A DNA stretch of 64,000 nt from Eremophila alpestris peregrina (taxonomy: Eukaryota > Chordata > Aves > Passeriformes > Alaudidae). Location: contig WMCF01000030.1 of the NCBI GenBank assembly GCA_009792885.1, positions 4,504,891 to 4,568,890 of the forward strand. Reading direction: 5' to 3'. The notes under the pieces are model-generated. The model saw nothing but the letters and a program-made list of their open reading frames with translations, made no database searches and was not told where the DNA came from. The position numbers were made by a program, and so were the translations under genes. Below, in pieces: positions 50,486 to 62,759 of this stretch; the first letter of the stretch is position 1; every line of letters begins with the position of its first letter.

Positions 50486-50611
50486 TGCTTACATGCTGAA
50501 TTTTTAGAACTGAGGATTGTATTACAAGACAAAGATGAATGTAAACTAATTCCTTCCCTACTCCATGGCACACTTCATTTTTCTGTGTAATTATTGGGGT
50601 CTTAAATCACA

Positions 50612-50619
50612 GCAATGCA
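50612..50619 (+). promoter_or_regulatory. IRS2: miR-33 seed site 3
   Basis: A third GCAATGCA, 141 bases after the second copy. Confidence 0.55.
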
Positions 50620-51242
50620 TAGGTTAATACAACATTAGAGCTAAAATCAATTTAAATATCTGATCTAATTGAGTTTTTCTCTAATACTAATGCTAGAAAT
50701 GGTTCTTAGATATTCTAAAATGCTGCTTGTTTAAGTCTGGATCTAAAAAACCTGCATACCTTTAATATTTTCTGACTGACACCCCCCCCACCCCCTGCCA
50801 GCACTGAGTGTGGTACCTGCTGAATTCAGTGTTTTGAACACCTCTATTTTCAAATATCCCTCTGTATCAATTAAGAAATCATGCCACTAAAACAAATGGC
50901 TAAACTGCATACAGCAACTTAAAAAAATAACTTGAGAAAATAATAAAATATTCTCTATCCTGTATATTTCACAAAGGCATATGCAATACTTACATTCTTA
51001 ATTTAGTTTACAGAATGGAACCAAAATGTATAAATGTTATGTTTGCTAAAACTTCACAATGTATATTGGGTCTTTGTACATTTTGCCTGACTTACCTTAA
51101 ATTTAAAATATTTTTTGCTATATAACCTTAACAGTTACTAAGCAGTGTTTTCTTTTTGGGTACGTATTGTTTCTGGATATCAAGATGTTAAATATATTTC
51201 TTGCTATTGTGATATGACAAGAGACTTAACTTATCTTGCTGT

Positions 51243-51250
51243 GTCTTCCA
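51243..51250 (+). promoter_or_regulatory. IRS2: miR-7 8mer seed site 2
   Basis: GTCTTCCA is a full 8mer match to miR-7. IRS1 and IRS2 are reported miR-7 targets in mammals. A Pumilio-type TGTATATA follows 10 bases downstream, close to the transcript end. Confidence 0.6.
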
Positions 51251-51297
51251 ATGTACACGCTGTATATAAGGATAAATGTGATGCTGCTGGAGACCAG

Positions 51298-51303
51298 AAT
51301 AAA
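51298..51303 (+). terminator. IRS2: Poly(A) signal, proximal
   Basis: AATAAA followed within about 20-40 bases by a TG-rich stretch (TGTATTGTATTTAGTCTG). Confidence 0.5.
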
Positions 51304-51371
51304 TGGAACTAGAGTAGTGTATTGTATTTAGTCTGTATTGATCATGGATGCTCTCCTTAATAGCCATATGC

Positions 51372-51377
51372 AATAAA
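51372..51377 (+). terminator. IRS2: Poly(A) signal, likely main IRS2 end
   Basis: AATAAA followed by a GT/T-rich downstream element (TTTGTGTGCCTGTTTTCTC) about 30 bases later; cleavage is expected near 51,390-51,400. Confidence 0.6.
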
Positions 51378-51503
51378 ATACGTTATTTATGAAAGGAGTG
51401 AAATATTTGTGTGCCTGTTTTCTCTAGGAGTGAAGTGGATTTTTCTGGTTGTTTTCATAAAATCAGTTTATTCTCTCATTTGAATGGAAACACACTTTCT
51501 GTA

Positions 51504-51509
51504 AATAAA
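51504..51509 (+). terminator. IRS2: Poly(A) signal, distal
   Basis: AATAAA followed by TGCCTGTTTTCCTTTT. It would lengthen the UTR by about 130 bases. After this point no further IRS2-like signal is seen. Confidence 0.4.
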
Positions 51510-51529
51510 TCTTATTGCACTGCACATGC

Positions 51530-53380
51530 CTGTTTTCCTTTTAAGTCCTGAAACCTTATGAAATAATTTGAAATCTTGTTTAAGGATAAAACAATTGGTT
51601 TTATAAAAGTGAAGTTTGTGTATTTGAGGAAATAACTAGAAGCACACCATTAAGATACCATCTTAATTTTTAATTCCAGTTTTAAAAGTGAGTGGAAGAC
51701 TGTGGGAGTCCTTCTGAAACAGACTTGCCCTATGGAAGCTGTATAGTCACTTACACTGGTACAAGGAGAGTGGGACCCTAATGCTATTTGTAGTTATCTC
51801 CTGCTGCTGGTTTGCATGCAGGGAACCTGGGGTCACTGTAGCCTGATCTGTTCAGCAGGAATGTCTCTTACACCTAATAGTAGACCCTTTTTTCAATGTT
51901 CCTTGCACCCAGGAAAGTGATAGGTGTGGATCAGGCTCCTGACAGGTAATGTGGCAATGAGGGGCAGGGGACAACAACAGCAGCTTCATAAAAAAACTTG
52001 TTGTCAGTTTTGCAGCAGTCTTAGTGAGAACTCCTCTGCTTAAGCTCAGGAGTGTCTGAGTGGTGTATCTTTGATCAGATACAAGACCTGTTGGTGCAAG
52101 GAGGACACATGATTTCACTGTCTTTCATGTTTAAACTCACTTGAGGTGAAGTCCTGTCTTGGGATATGTATGTTATATTCTGGTCACATCTGCCACTAAG
52201 TGGCTGGTACTTTCATGGTTGCCTGATGTTTTGTGGATGGTTCAAGGACCATACTTGTACACCTTAGCCTTTAAAGGACAAAACCTGGCTCACTGTGGTG
52301 AGATCCTTCCTCTGAAAGTAGCATGAATGGAAAAGAACAGTTCCCTTTCTTGCAGCATTAGCATCATCCTATGGCTGCTGGAGTGTCCATATGAGCCACT
52401 AAGTGCAGAAATAGATGTAAATACTCCCCAAGAGAGAATGTTCAGTTCCTTCTCTCATCTATCCTGACCTTCTTGTCTGTAGGCTTTTCTAGGGGAGAGA
52501 AAATGGGACGCTGTGAGTTTCTATAGTGCCTACATCCTTGGCAAGAAAAAGTAATTTTTTTCAGTCTTTAAAATTGCTCTGGAGAAATACAGCTATGTGA
52601 AATAAGTTCCTTATTTTTCTGCTGTCAGCAGGGTATGAGAGTGGTTGCATAGACACCATAGAAGAAGATAAGGCATCTGGAAATCCAGTATCAGATTCTC
52701 TGGAAGATACAATTTCTGATAACCAGAAAATAAACCTTTGGATTCTTGTTTCCCTCAGCAGTTCAATGTGATGTAGGATGCTTTGAGACAAAGCAACATT
52801 TGCTTGACTGACTTGGAAGGGTGCTCTTCAGTAATTTTCCAGTGGCTATACTTCTCAAGGATAAAGAGTCCATGGCTTCCAGCCTCCTTGAGAACCTGCA
52901 TTTACTCTTTGTGGTACCTGGTTCAGAGAAGGATTGATACATGTCAGGTGTCATCCCAGCTTGCTTTCCATTCTCAAACACCATGGGAATAGGAAAGGGT
53001 TTAGGTTCTTGCTGTGCTTATTCTAAATTTATCTGTGTTCTTGGGTTTGTTTTTGGAAGAGCCATTGCTGAATAGTGTAAAGGGAACAAATTTGGCTGGA
53101 GGTGCAGGTCTTAATGCTCTGTGGGAGGCAAATCACTGACCAAACCTTTTAGTATATTTCTACAGCTTCAGTCTTTTCCAGATCAGAAACTTCAGCTTCA
53201 GCCAGCTCTTGCAGAGATCAAAAAAATAATAGGGACAGAAAATGTCATAATTCATTTTTGAAAAGATAGATTCCAGTTGGGCTTTTTTTTTCAACTTTTT
53301 TTTCTTTTTTTTATCATTGTGATGTGTCCTATCTATGTATCACACTGAACATATGTTTTATAAAGCTCAGTTTATAAACT
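51530..53380. other. Downstream intergenic, no supported gene
   Basis: AT-rich single-copy sequence after the IRS2 poly(A) signals. ORFs are short and unrecognised. Confidence 0.55.
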
Positions 53381-53450
53381 AGGGATGGGGAAACCATGGC
53401 CTGTGGGATGGATTTGGCACATTACATTGCTTCACATGAGCTATGGCCTC
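53380..53450 (+). mobile_element. Possible hAT-type DNA transposon end
   Basis: TAGGGATGGGGAAACCATGG followed by CCTGTGGGATGGATTTGGCA resembles the common hAT terminal pattern (CAGGGGTGGGCAAACT..GGCC). The other terminus was not found and the resemblance is from memory, so this is weak. Confidence 0.3.
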
Positions 53451-53459
53451 ATTTTTTTT

Positions 53460-56400
53460 GCCTTTTATTAGGCAACATAGTGTCACGTGTTGAATGCATG
53501 GCTGCCAGAAGTTTTTGAAAAGTCCGCTTGATCTTCAGTGTTTTTTTACAGGGCCTCTTGCGTTTTGTCTTTTCATGTTCTGTTTTCCCCTTCACTAAAT
53601 GTGAGAAATACAATTGTAAAAATGCATCAGTAAGTGCTAAACTGAATGCAGAAGGTGCATCTAGAAGGTGAGGAGCACTACTGCTAAAATATGAGCTCTT
53701 GTGTAAGAAGAGGATGTAAACATCAGGCTATGTTTACATGTCTCAAATGGAGGAGGTGCTGAAGGTGGAATTAGGCACACCTTGAAACATCTATTAATAT
53801 GAATACAAGGAGGGACTAGATAAAGAAACAGGATTCCCTTAGTTGGAAACATGCTTTCTGCAGATGGACCAGTTCAATTTAACTCCCATATTTGATAGCA
53901 GTAAAGCATTAGTATATTATTCTGCCTCAACCTTTAAATTTTCTGCTACTGCTCGTTAAAGAAGTTTTCCTTCTCATTAAATGATGATCCTGTCTGAAAA
54001 TGTGGATGTACTGGACAATTCATTCATTGGTGTGAGTGAGCTGTATTGCAGAGCTGAACATCCAGGTCTACCATTCTACCTCAGACAAACTTCAACACGG
54101 AAATTTTGCTCAAGCAAAAGGCTCCAGACTTAGATCTTGTAATATGGCTTAGATTTCTCCCCAGAAAAAGTGAACTTAATGTGTGTGCATAATTCAAAAT
54201 GTAAGCTCAATTGATGAAACTTATAAGGGATGAATTAACTACATATCCACTAGAATATTATTGTTTAAAAGTCGGACCTTAGAAGTGTAGAGTTAATCTA
54301 TGCTCTTATGCTCCTAATTACTTTAAAAAGATTACTTTCACCAAGGCATAATGGCTTTTTGAACAAGTACACTAAATGACTCTGGAAGGGTGTTCTGATA
54401 TCCCCTGTAAGGTCTCCAAGGCATAGTCTAATAATCTGGTGCTAGAATATATTACAACTGTATTTGACAGAGCAGTTACTCCTGGGGGAAAAAATAATTT
54501 CTGTGTCATTGGCCCTTTACTGGCAATTTAGCTGATTTAGATGCAGATGTTCGAGAGAGACAACCAGCCTGCAAAAGGACAAGAAAGTGCAGGGACAGGG
54601 GGTGTATTATTTACTTGAGCTGTGTGATAAACATAGGTGAAGGTGTCATGGTTCATGTACAGCAATATACACTTAAACAAGCTGCCTAGATAAAGGAGAA
54701 ATAAGGGATACAGGGCCGACAGTGTTGCCATATCTATTATTTTACTTAATCTAAGCCAGAAGTAACTATGAGGTATTTACCCCTTCCCTATGGAGCAGTG
54801 ATTGCCTTAAATTATCTCACACTTGGGATCAGGTATTGTGATGACGCAGACACTGGGGAGTGAGTTCACACTGGTCAGCTACAACATGACCACCAGCTGC
54901 CCTTTTACTGCTGCCAATTTGTGGTTTAAATATCACAAGCTGTTGCACAAAGATAAACTCCGGAGCCCTGGTCCCAGTGGCCACAGACTAGGAATATGCC
55001 ACCATTGCATTCATGGTGATTTACTGCAGCTGCAGCTCTGATTCAGAGTCATTTGGGAGATTGTTTATGTATTTCTGATGCTTTTTTTTTTTTTTAATTA
55101 TGTCCTCTAAAGGCTGTCCTGCATTGTGGTGTAAGATTGCCTTTGAGCAGTACTTCAGGAAATGTAATTATAGTCAGTTATTTATCATGTCTCTCAAGCT
55201 GTTCCATATAACTGTCTTGGTTCTTAAGTGGGATACATGAAGAATATTTTTTTTTCCTAGAAGGACAGACCTCCCAATGACTGCCCATTTTCTCAAGGCT
55301 AAACTGCTTTTAAATGACCTTCTTTTTTTTCTTTTTTTTTTTTTTCTTTCTGTTTCAATGTGTCAATGGAAGCAGAGTGGAATTTTCACGATTACTCTAT
55401 GTCTTTAGCCAATTAATCAATAAAGCAATCCAGTATTTATTTCAGCTGCAGATAAATGAATGTTTCTCTAAAGGTTTCATAAGAGTAAAGGTTAAATTTT
55501 AATCCTATTTATCTAAGAACAAGTATTAAAGTGTTTCTATTTTGAGTGGAGTCTTTTCTTAGTAACAGACTTGACAGAAGAGGAATAGTTTTCTTTCTTT
55601 GCCTGTGATGCATCATGTTTAATATCCCACTGCTGGTTTCCATATTATTTTAATCAAATAATGGTTTTACTATTTCACAGGAAAGACTTTCACTGCATAA
55701 ACATTTCATTTTTTTATTGACTATGCCTGTATTTTTCAGATGGTAACAGACCCCAGGATTTTTCTGTTCTAAGGGAATAAAAAACAAAGGAAGTTTCTAA
55801 TTTGGCAGCTGTAGTCCATTGCCTTCAAAACCAGAGAAGAAGCACCGCAAAATAATTCAAGACAGCAGAATTTTCATTTTGAAAACTTGCTCTTTTGTTT
55901 TTGGACAATTGCATTTATGTGATGTACCTGGAGTACACCATTGCCAGGTTATGTCCATGATTTTTGCTCTTCATTACACGCATGCAGATTAGGATAAAAA
56001 TCCAGGGGCCATGGACTGAAGAACCTCATTTATGCTTGGACTTATCTCTATGCTTTCCAGCCATTGAACTCCCTGTCCTGTGACAAAGTATATGTTCCAG
56101 AAATTCAGTTGTTCTACGCTGTGATTGTCCTTCATTTGATATATAAAGCTGTGATATACCATCTCAGTTTGAGGTGCATCATCACTCTGTGTGTGAAGGT
56201 CTCCCACACTGTTCAGAAAAATCCTCTGGTTCTCCTCTTATGCAGCAGCAGCAGCAAAGGATATCAACAGATACTTTTGACAAAAGCCAAATTATACTTC
56301 TTACTACACAAGAAATCTCATGCTCTGTGTGCGTTCAAATATAGTGTGTCAGATGTCAATGTATTTGGAGAATGTTGATTGTTTATCCTGTTTTGCTAAT

Positions 56401-58890
56401 GAGTGGGTGGCTATTTAACTTGTCCTCAGCCACAGAAGATCTACAAGGTGATATCTCTGAATGTTCCCTGAATGATTATTCAAATAACTTTGCAACTTTT
56501 GTCAGCCCCCAGACTTCATCTTCCTGCCTCAGAGCTTGAGACACCAGCTGTGCCCCTCTCTTCGTGTGTCTGTGTAAATCATCACATTGATCTGTGCGAC
56601 TGAGATGTAGCGCAGGCAAGAGCTCTGCAAAGCTCTTTTGAACCCCTGTCTTGCTACATTAACCTGCAAGGAGACTTTGGAAGATGTCAGACTTGACCAA
56701 AAGAAAAGTGGGACATTTTGTATCTCCTTTAGCATTTCAGGTTTTCCAGGAGCCTTACAAGGGAAGAAATAACCCCTCTAGCTAAGTGCAGAGCTGTGTG
56801 CATCATTAAACAGGAAACCTTTACGGCGGTGGGTATGGAAGCAGTGTGATACTGTGTGCAACCTCCCTGGCCACTCGGACCAGGTGAACTGAAGGGATGG
56901 ATGCATCATCTATCTGCCAGCCCCACTCCAGCTGCTCCCTTTCCAACCAGCCACACCACTTGGGAATGTCACAAACCATCAAACTCAGCTTCTGGTATGG
57001 TGCTCTCCCCAGTGAGAGGGCAGGAGTGGGACCCTGGGGGTATTTTAGCGCCTTTCTCAAAGGCGACTGCTGAGGGAGGTGGCCCCGGGCAGCCTCCCTG
57101 GCTGGCTCTGCTCACAGCTTCCCACAGCTCTCCGCTGTGTGTGTGGCACAGCCATCTCTCACATTGTGTCTGCCTCACTGACAGCACTAAAGAGGCTTTG
57201 TCAGCTGCTCTGCTGTGCTTTCAGGGATCCCCGGCCTGATTTCCGTGCATGCCTCCTTGGCGAGAAGCCAGCATTTTGTTTACCTCTTAAAAGAGATTCA
57301 TTAATATGTTTTTCCTGTTCAAATTTATTTGTGTGTCATTCACCCTGCACAGGCAATTTTGCTTTTCTAGGACTGTTTATTTTTTCTGTTAGCTTGGGAA
57401 TATGGGAGGTTCGTTTTTATCATTAATATATTGGTGAGCTAAGTAATTGGTTGCAAAATGAACCACATACCATTTGTGGTTAAAGGATTTATTTTTTAAG
57501 TTTCTGAACCAAGTTTGGCGAGCAGTTTTTTTTATGCAGCCCCACTAAAGTCAATAAAATTTCTTAGTTATACCTGAGCATCATACTCAGCCTGCTGTAG
57601 TTTTCTCTCAAGCCTTATATAAAGGGTGTATTTATGTGACACATCCATGATTGCCAGCACCAGTGGCCCTGCAAAAGGACCTAGATGCAAATGAAGACCC
57701 ATATTTCTAAACTGCCAGGATAAGGTAACCTGATGAATTTAAAGAAGCAATGCTGAAGATACTGATCTGCATTAATACTACACTGGTGCCAAAAGGGGTG
57801 GTGCTATTTTAACACAGAAATCAGATTCAGGTTTTTTTATGGTGTAGACATGTGCATCAAACAAAGTGGTGAGAAAGCAGTAATTTCACAGCTTTCCCTG
57901 CACTATTCTGCAGAGTGTGTAACTTTTTTTTGGGTTTTTTTGTATTTTTAAATTATGAGACAACAATGAAGTTAGCAGAGTTCCTTCCCTTCTTGTTACA
58001 TGCATCAAATGATTTTTCAAGGTTTCTGTGGTCAGTTTGTGTATTCTTGATGGGCTGTGAAATGAGAAGATGCTAAAGAAGGGCTCTGCTAACGGTGCAC
58101 TCTGCTCCCTTCACTCTGCTTTTAGGGAAGGGAACAGTGCCTGGGGCAGTGAGACAGGTAAGGAGCAGTAACCTGTGACTGCCTGAGCTCTGAGAGGCCA
58201 GATGTCCAACATATTGCAGGGGTTCACAATGGTCCTCATGTAATTATTTAAGCATAGGAATTAATACAAAAAAAGAAGTATAGCACAAGCTTTTCCATTC
58301 CTCAGTCCTGGAGCTTAATTAAATTTGTCCTACAAACTGTCATTTTGGGATGCAATTATTTTAATCATTTAATCAAATGCATTCAAGGTCAGATTGAGAG
58401 AAGGAACTAATGAATACATTCTGAAAGAAAGACACTTTCTGTTCAGTGCCACTCTGTCAGGGAATAGCTGAGATCAATTTCCTCTTCCTATAAAGCCACA
58501 GCACTGAGGCTTAAAAGATTTATGTTAAAAAAAAAAAAATCTCTCCTTTCAGGATGGCAAAATGTGATTGATTGGCTCCCTCAAAGAAAGGAAGTCCTTG
58601 TATAATTAACTCCCCCATTTGCTTTCCTTTAAGGTAAAGCATTAGGCGATGATGTTTAATGATCTTTTGTTCCATATTCTGTTTCCAATTCTGCTAGACC
58701 AGTGAGTCAGGGTCAGCAATGCGACATTTTCCACTGGCCTCATGACCACAGCGAGGAGGGTTTTGAAAGCCAGCTTCCACATTCACTCCTCAAATGAGAG
58801 ACATGTTCCAAAAAAGTGTAAGATCTCTGTCATCATGAATACCTATGTTTCAAGTTTAAAAACCTGTTTCCCTGGTAACTAGGCTTGTTA
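53460..58890. other. Downstream intergenic, no supported gene
   Basis: AT-rich, with pyrimidine runs at 55,323-55,345 and a somewhat GC-richer patch at 56.8-57.2 kb whose ORFs show no family. Nothing else is recognised. Confidence 0.5.
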
Positions 58891-58901
58891 GGCTGGTCTG
58901 T

Positions 58902-59414
58902 TCATACCATGCAGAGGCCACTGCATACCATGCTAAGTTTATCGAGCCATTTAGCAAAAACATGTAATGTACTAGAATTTTGTATTAATGTTAAAGAATT
59001 CCTGAGGCACAAAAGATAAACTTTCTCTGCTGCTTGTCCTGTGCTGTATAAAATCTTCTCCCTATGATGCCGGCAGGTATCATGATGGAGGATGGCAGCA
59101 GTGACTTTGTGAAAGTCATTCTTCTCCGGACTCACCTCTCCATCACAATTCCTTCCTGGATTCCTTCCAAGCATGGTCAGCTGTGACACCCATTTACTGC
59201 ATTTTTTCTGTGTATGAATGCTGCTGTTGCGGAAGACATTTTCAACTTGGCTATTCGTGGCATATCTCAGTGCTGTCGTCACATAGCTGTGTGATGGGCA
59301 GTAACTTGGATATCCCTGACTGGCAATTTGACTCCCCACATCCAGACAATGTACATTCATAGCATCTTGGTTGCCTGCCATGTAGCCCATCTGTTGGATT
59401 GACTCTTTGCCCAT
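58902..59414 (-). other. Unexplained 170-codon ORF with internal splice donor
   Basis: This is the longest ORF of the window outside GC-rich islands. It starts at the ATG ending at 59,414, immediately after an in-frame TAA and in a poor start context, and begins MGKESIQQMGYMAGNQ. About 93 codons in, a strong donor GAG|GTGAGT occurs (exon edge 59,136), so it could be one coding exon plus read-through. I recognise no domain; there is no signal peptide or membrane segment. By chance a 170-codon ORF in this much AT-rich sequence is uncommon but not excluded. It may be a lineage-specific gene, a pseudogene fragment or noise. Confidence 0.15.
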
Positions 59415-59419
59415 TTAAA

Positions 59420-62400
59420 AGTCAGTCAGACAGGGGTGTAGGTGCCAAGAAATGTGATTTGAGAAGGGGAGTCTGCATAACGCTGCTGGCAGAGCATCTT
59501 CAGTAGGAGCCTCCTCCTTTGTGGCAGCCATCACTGCCAGATGCCTCCCTACAGTGGGTTACAACTGCTGACATTTGCCTACCAAGAAAAGGATGCACGA
59601 AGCAGAGAAAAGGAGGGAAGAGTTTCCAGGCTAGCCTTGGCAACTTGCAAGGCAAGCTGTGCTCTTGCAGGTACTCAGTTCACAGCACAAGTAAGAGACG
59701 CATGGAGATTGCAGGATGTTAAAAAGTTATTCAGTAGGAAGGAGAGCTCATTGTTAGTGTGCTAAGGTGAACCTGAGGTAGCCCATTACACTTAAGGAGA
59801 GAGCCAATGACCCAGCAGAGGTAGCTGCAGGAGCCCAGTAAGTATATTTCTTCTCCTCTTCCATGTAGGAGGCCTACATGAGAATGTTAGCCCTGCCTGA
59901 GGAGTGTTTCTGAATGTGGAGCAGAGATCCAGACATCACATAAGGTCATCTCTCTCTTAGCCACAATTGGGCTGTGCAGTAAATTAACTCATCTGTGTGT
60001 AAAATTTGTAATCCAAATCTGGAGAGTGTCAGGCACATGCATATTTGCAATAATGTCCATAAATGCATGTTTCACTTCAAGTTTGGCTGACAGGAATTAC
60101 TTTATCTGTGAGACTAACTTGTGTATCTGTCTTCTTTGCCTGGACAGCCCTTCATTTCTGCTGAATAGCCCTTAATGCTGCTGCCCTTTATACCAGAATC
60201 ACAGATAGCCTCTTTCCATCGTCATTGTCATAGTTGAATATAGCAGAGAAATATCTCCAGTCTGTCAGTGGCTATGGTTCAGCAGTGTATTGCAACCTTA
60301 CTAGTAATGGATAATTTTCTTTTCTGATCAAACTTAAAATATAAATAGACATGTGAAGCCAATCTGAACTTCAGATTGTTTTAGATAATTCTTTATAAAT
60401 TGATGAATCTTCCCAAACCAGGTAAATAGCTGTTTGATTTCAATTACTTTATTATGTTTCCAGACATTTTTCAGGGTTTTTGGGGTTTTTTTGTCTCTTT
60501 TTGTGTCAAACAAAGATGTGGCTTTGCCAGTTACCTTCACGAAGTACAGTATGGCACAAGGAGCCCATAATTAGTGCAGAGATGATGTCTGTCTTCTCAT
60601 GAACCTGAGGAAGAAGTGGAAGACACCAAAAGCAAAGAATTGCCCAGTGTTTTATTTGAGCACCTGTGTTTTTATTTGAGGGAGCTTTCAGGCACAAGAT
60701 TATTTTTGTGAACATCCAGCTCCTTTTCCATCTTCTGTTGTTTTCACTTCCTGATGTCTTTTGCCCAATGTCTAATCCCAAGCTTCCTCAAGTCTGGGCT
60801 AATATGCTGAAGAAGTAGCATTCCACAAGTGATGACTGATGCTGTGCTCCACTTTCCCAGCAAGTAACACTGAGGAGTCTCATGTTCAACATGTCATCTC
60901 TGAGCCAAGAATTAGGGACCACTGCCTGAGGGGACAAGAAGCAGATTTAGTGTGCCTGCTTGTCAGTTAATAGTCAAGTAACTTATGTTACACAGTAACG
61001 ACTCTACTTGCTCACTACAAGGGAAGATAACAACCAGTTAGAATGCAGGAAAAATTCCAAACAATTCCAAACAATTCTCAACCCATCCCCTATTTACATC
61101 ACTGTTAGGCAGCTTGCTGCACTTCTAAACACACATGGTATCAAGTAGTACCAAAATTATCAGGTGCTGATGCATGTGTAGCTTTTGCTATGCCAGTCTG
61201 CTGTTCTGTGGTGCACTCGCCACATGACCCATCTTCTATGCCTCTTTCCCCACCCTTACCCCTCTGATCTTACACCCTTGGTCTGTAAGATGTCCTGCAC
61301 AGTCCTGTGCCTGCGTGGTGTAAATGCATGATGCAGAACTGAGTGCCCTTGCTTGTCCCCAGCCATGTCACTGATCCATATTCCAGGAGGGTCTTGTGGG
61401 GGGCTACGATAAGTTTGGAAAAGGACCAGAGCTTTAGGGATACAGGGACGGGTGGAGATAAGGTAAGCCATGTTTCCAGAAGAAGGAGAAAAGCAGAAAG
61501 CCAGGTTGGAAGGGAGGAGTTCAGTAAGCCTTGGGCTGAGACAAAAAAGAGAGTTCTAGGGATAAAAGAGAAGGAGACAGGAGGAAGAGAAGGCACTGGC
61601 GGTGCAAGTCTCATGATACTACTTTTCTTGTCTCTACTCCAAAGTGATCTGCTGGGAAAGTCCCATTGTCGGAAAACAGAGGTGTTAAATATTTAATGCA
61701 AGGGGCTGCACTGGGCTGGGGCAATCACAGCCAACTGCATCCTCGGCTGCACCCAAAGCAGCATGGCCAGTGGGTTGAGGGAGGTGATTCAAATGGCAAT
61801 GTGTAAATCCAAGCAGCCCAATCCAGGTAGTTGCTTGTCAATAGATCAATCCATCCTGGGAAAAGAAAGAAGCACAGAAGAATGATCAGCATCACATAGG
61901 AAATACTTAATATTCAGTCTGACTGGCGCTAGGAAATATGAAAGTCATAAGAATTGAAAAAAAAGTAAAATACCCTCCTAGTGTTAAAGTGCTGCAGCCC
62001 AATAACAGTTCCAGTCAATGAAAGCAGCCTTTTAAAAGAGCACAGCCTAATTCCTCACTCTTCTTCTGCGTACTCTACAGGCAGTCTTGCCAGCAGACTG
62101 CTGCTTTTTGATCCCAGAAAAATCTTGGGGATTTTTTCCCCTTATTAACAAATATCCAGAACTCAGCTGAGAAAAACATACATTATTTATTTAAACTGTT
62201 TGTTAAAATCAGATTAATTCTTTTGGCATTTATTTTTCACTACGTCTTTTTCAGCCAGAGGTTTTGAGGGTTCTAACCTAGATCCCTTTCCCATTTTGGA
62301 TCACATGTTGGTATCCAGTGTTTGTAAAATACATCCCTTCGAGTTCTAGTGGATACCTAATGGATACTCAGCATTAACATAGTTAAAACCATTTATAAAC

Positions 62401-62670
62401 CTGTGTAATATATGTATGCTGCATGTTCTGTATATTTTCCTTGTATAAGCTTTATGCTGTCAATGTATAAATATCCTGTATAAGCAGCAGCCTCTTAACA
62501 CATTTACAACATGTCTCTGTGGAGGATGTACTTCCAAAACAGGTCAGTGAATTTGGAGGCTACAGCAAGAAGGAATGACTCTGATGCTGCAGTCATTCCC
62601 AGCCAAGCTAAACTAGCAGACAGCACTGCCACTGGAATAGGCAGGCCTGCATTCTCTTTGCCCCTGTGCA
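59420..62670. other. Downstream intergenic, no supported gene
   Basis: AT-rich sequence; a short tandem AATTCCAAAC repeat lies near 61,054-61,076. No gene or RNA gene is recognised. Confidence 0.5.
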
Positions 62671-62675
62671 TATTT

Positions 62676-62752
62676 AGAATCATTAACTGGTTTGGATTGG
62701 AAGGAACATTAAAGATCATATTGTTCCAACACCCTGGCGTGGGTTTCCCCCT
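62676..62752 (-). repeat. CR1 LINE 3' fragment
   Basis: TAGAATCATTAACTGGTTTG, GATTGGAAGGAACATTAAAG and ATCATATTGTTCCAACACCC form the reverse complement of a CR1 3' end in the usual order. It is short and moderately diverged. Confidence 0.75.
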
Positions 62753-62759
62753 TGAACTC

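Larger units (their letters stand above)
48992..51400 (+). other. IRS2: IRS2 3' UTR
   Basis: Roughly 2.4 kb from the TGA to the main poly(A) signal at 51,372-51,377, close to the length known for mammalian IRS2. It holds seed matches for let-7 (one 8mer), miR-33 (three 7mers) and miR-7 (one 8mer, one 7mer), plus a miR-203-type CATTTCAA at 49,432-49,439. There is a Pumilio element TGTATATA at 51,261-51,268, several ATTTA pentamers and pyrimidine runs at 50,339-50,364. let-7, miR-33 and miR-7 are all reported regulators of IRS2 in mammals. The density suggests tight post-transcriptional control. Confidence 0.75.

Noticed and set aside
56821..57426. ORFs of up to 127 codons on both strands
   Set aside because: No domain or coding signal and both strands are open at the same place; local GC enrichment is enough.
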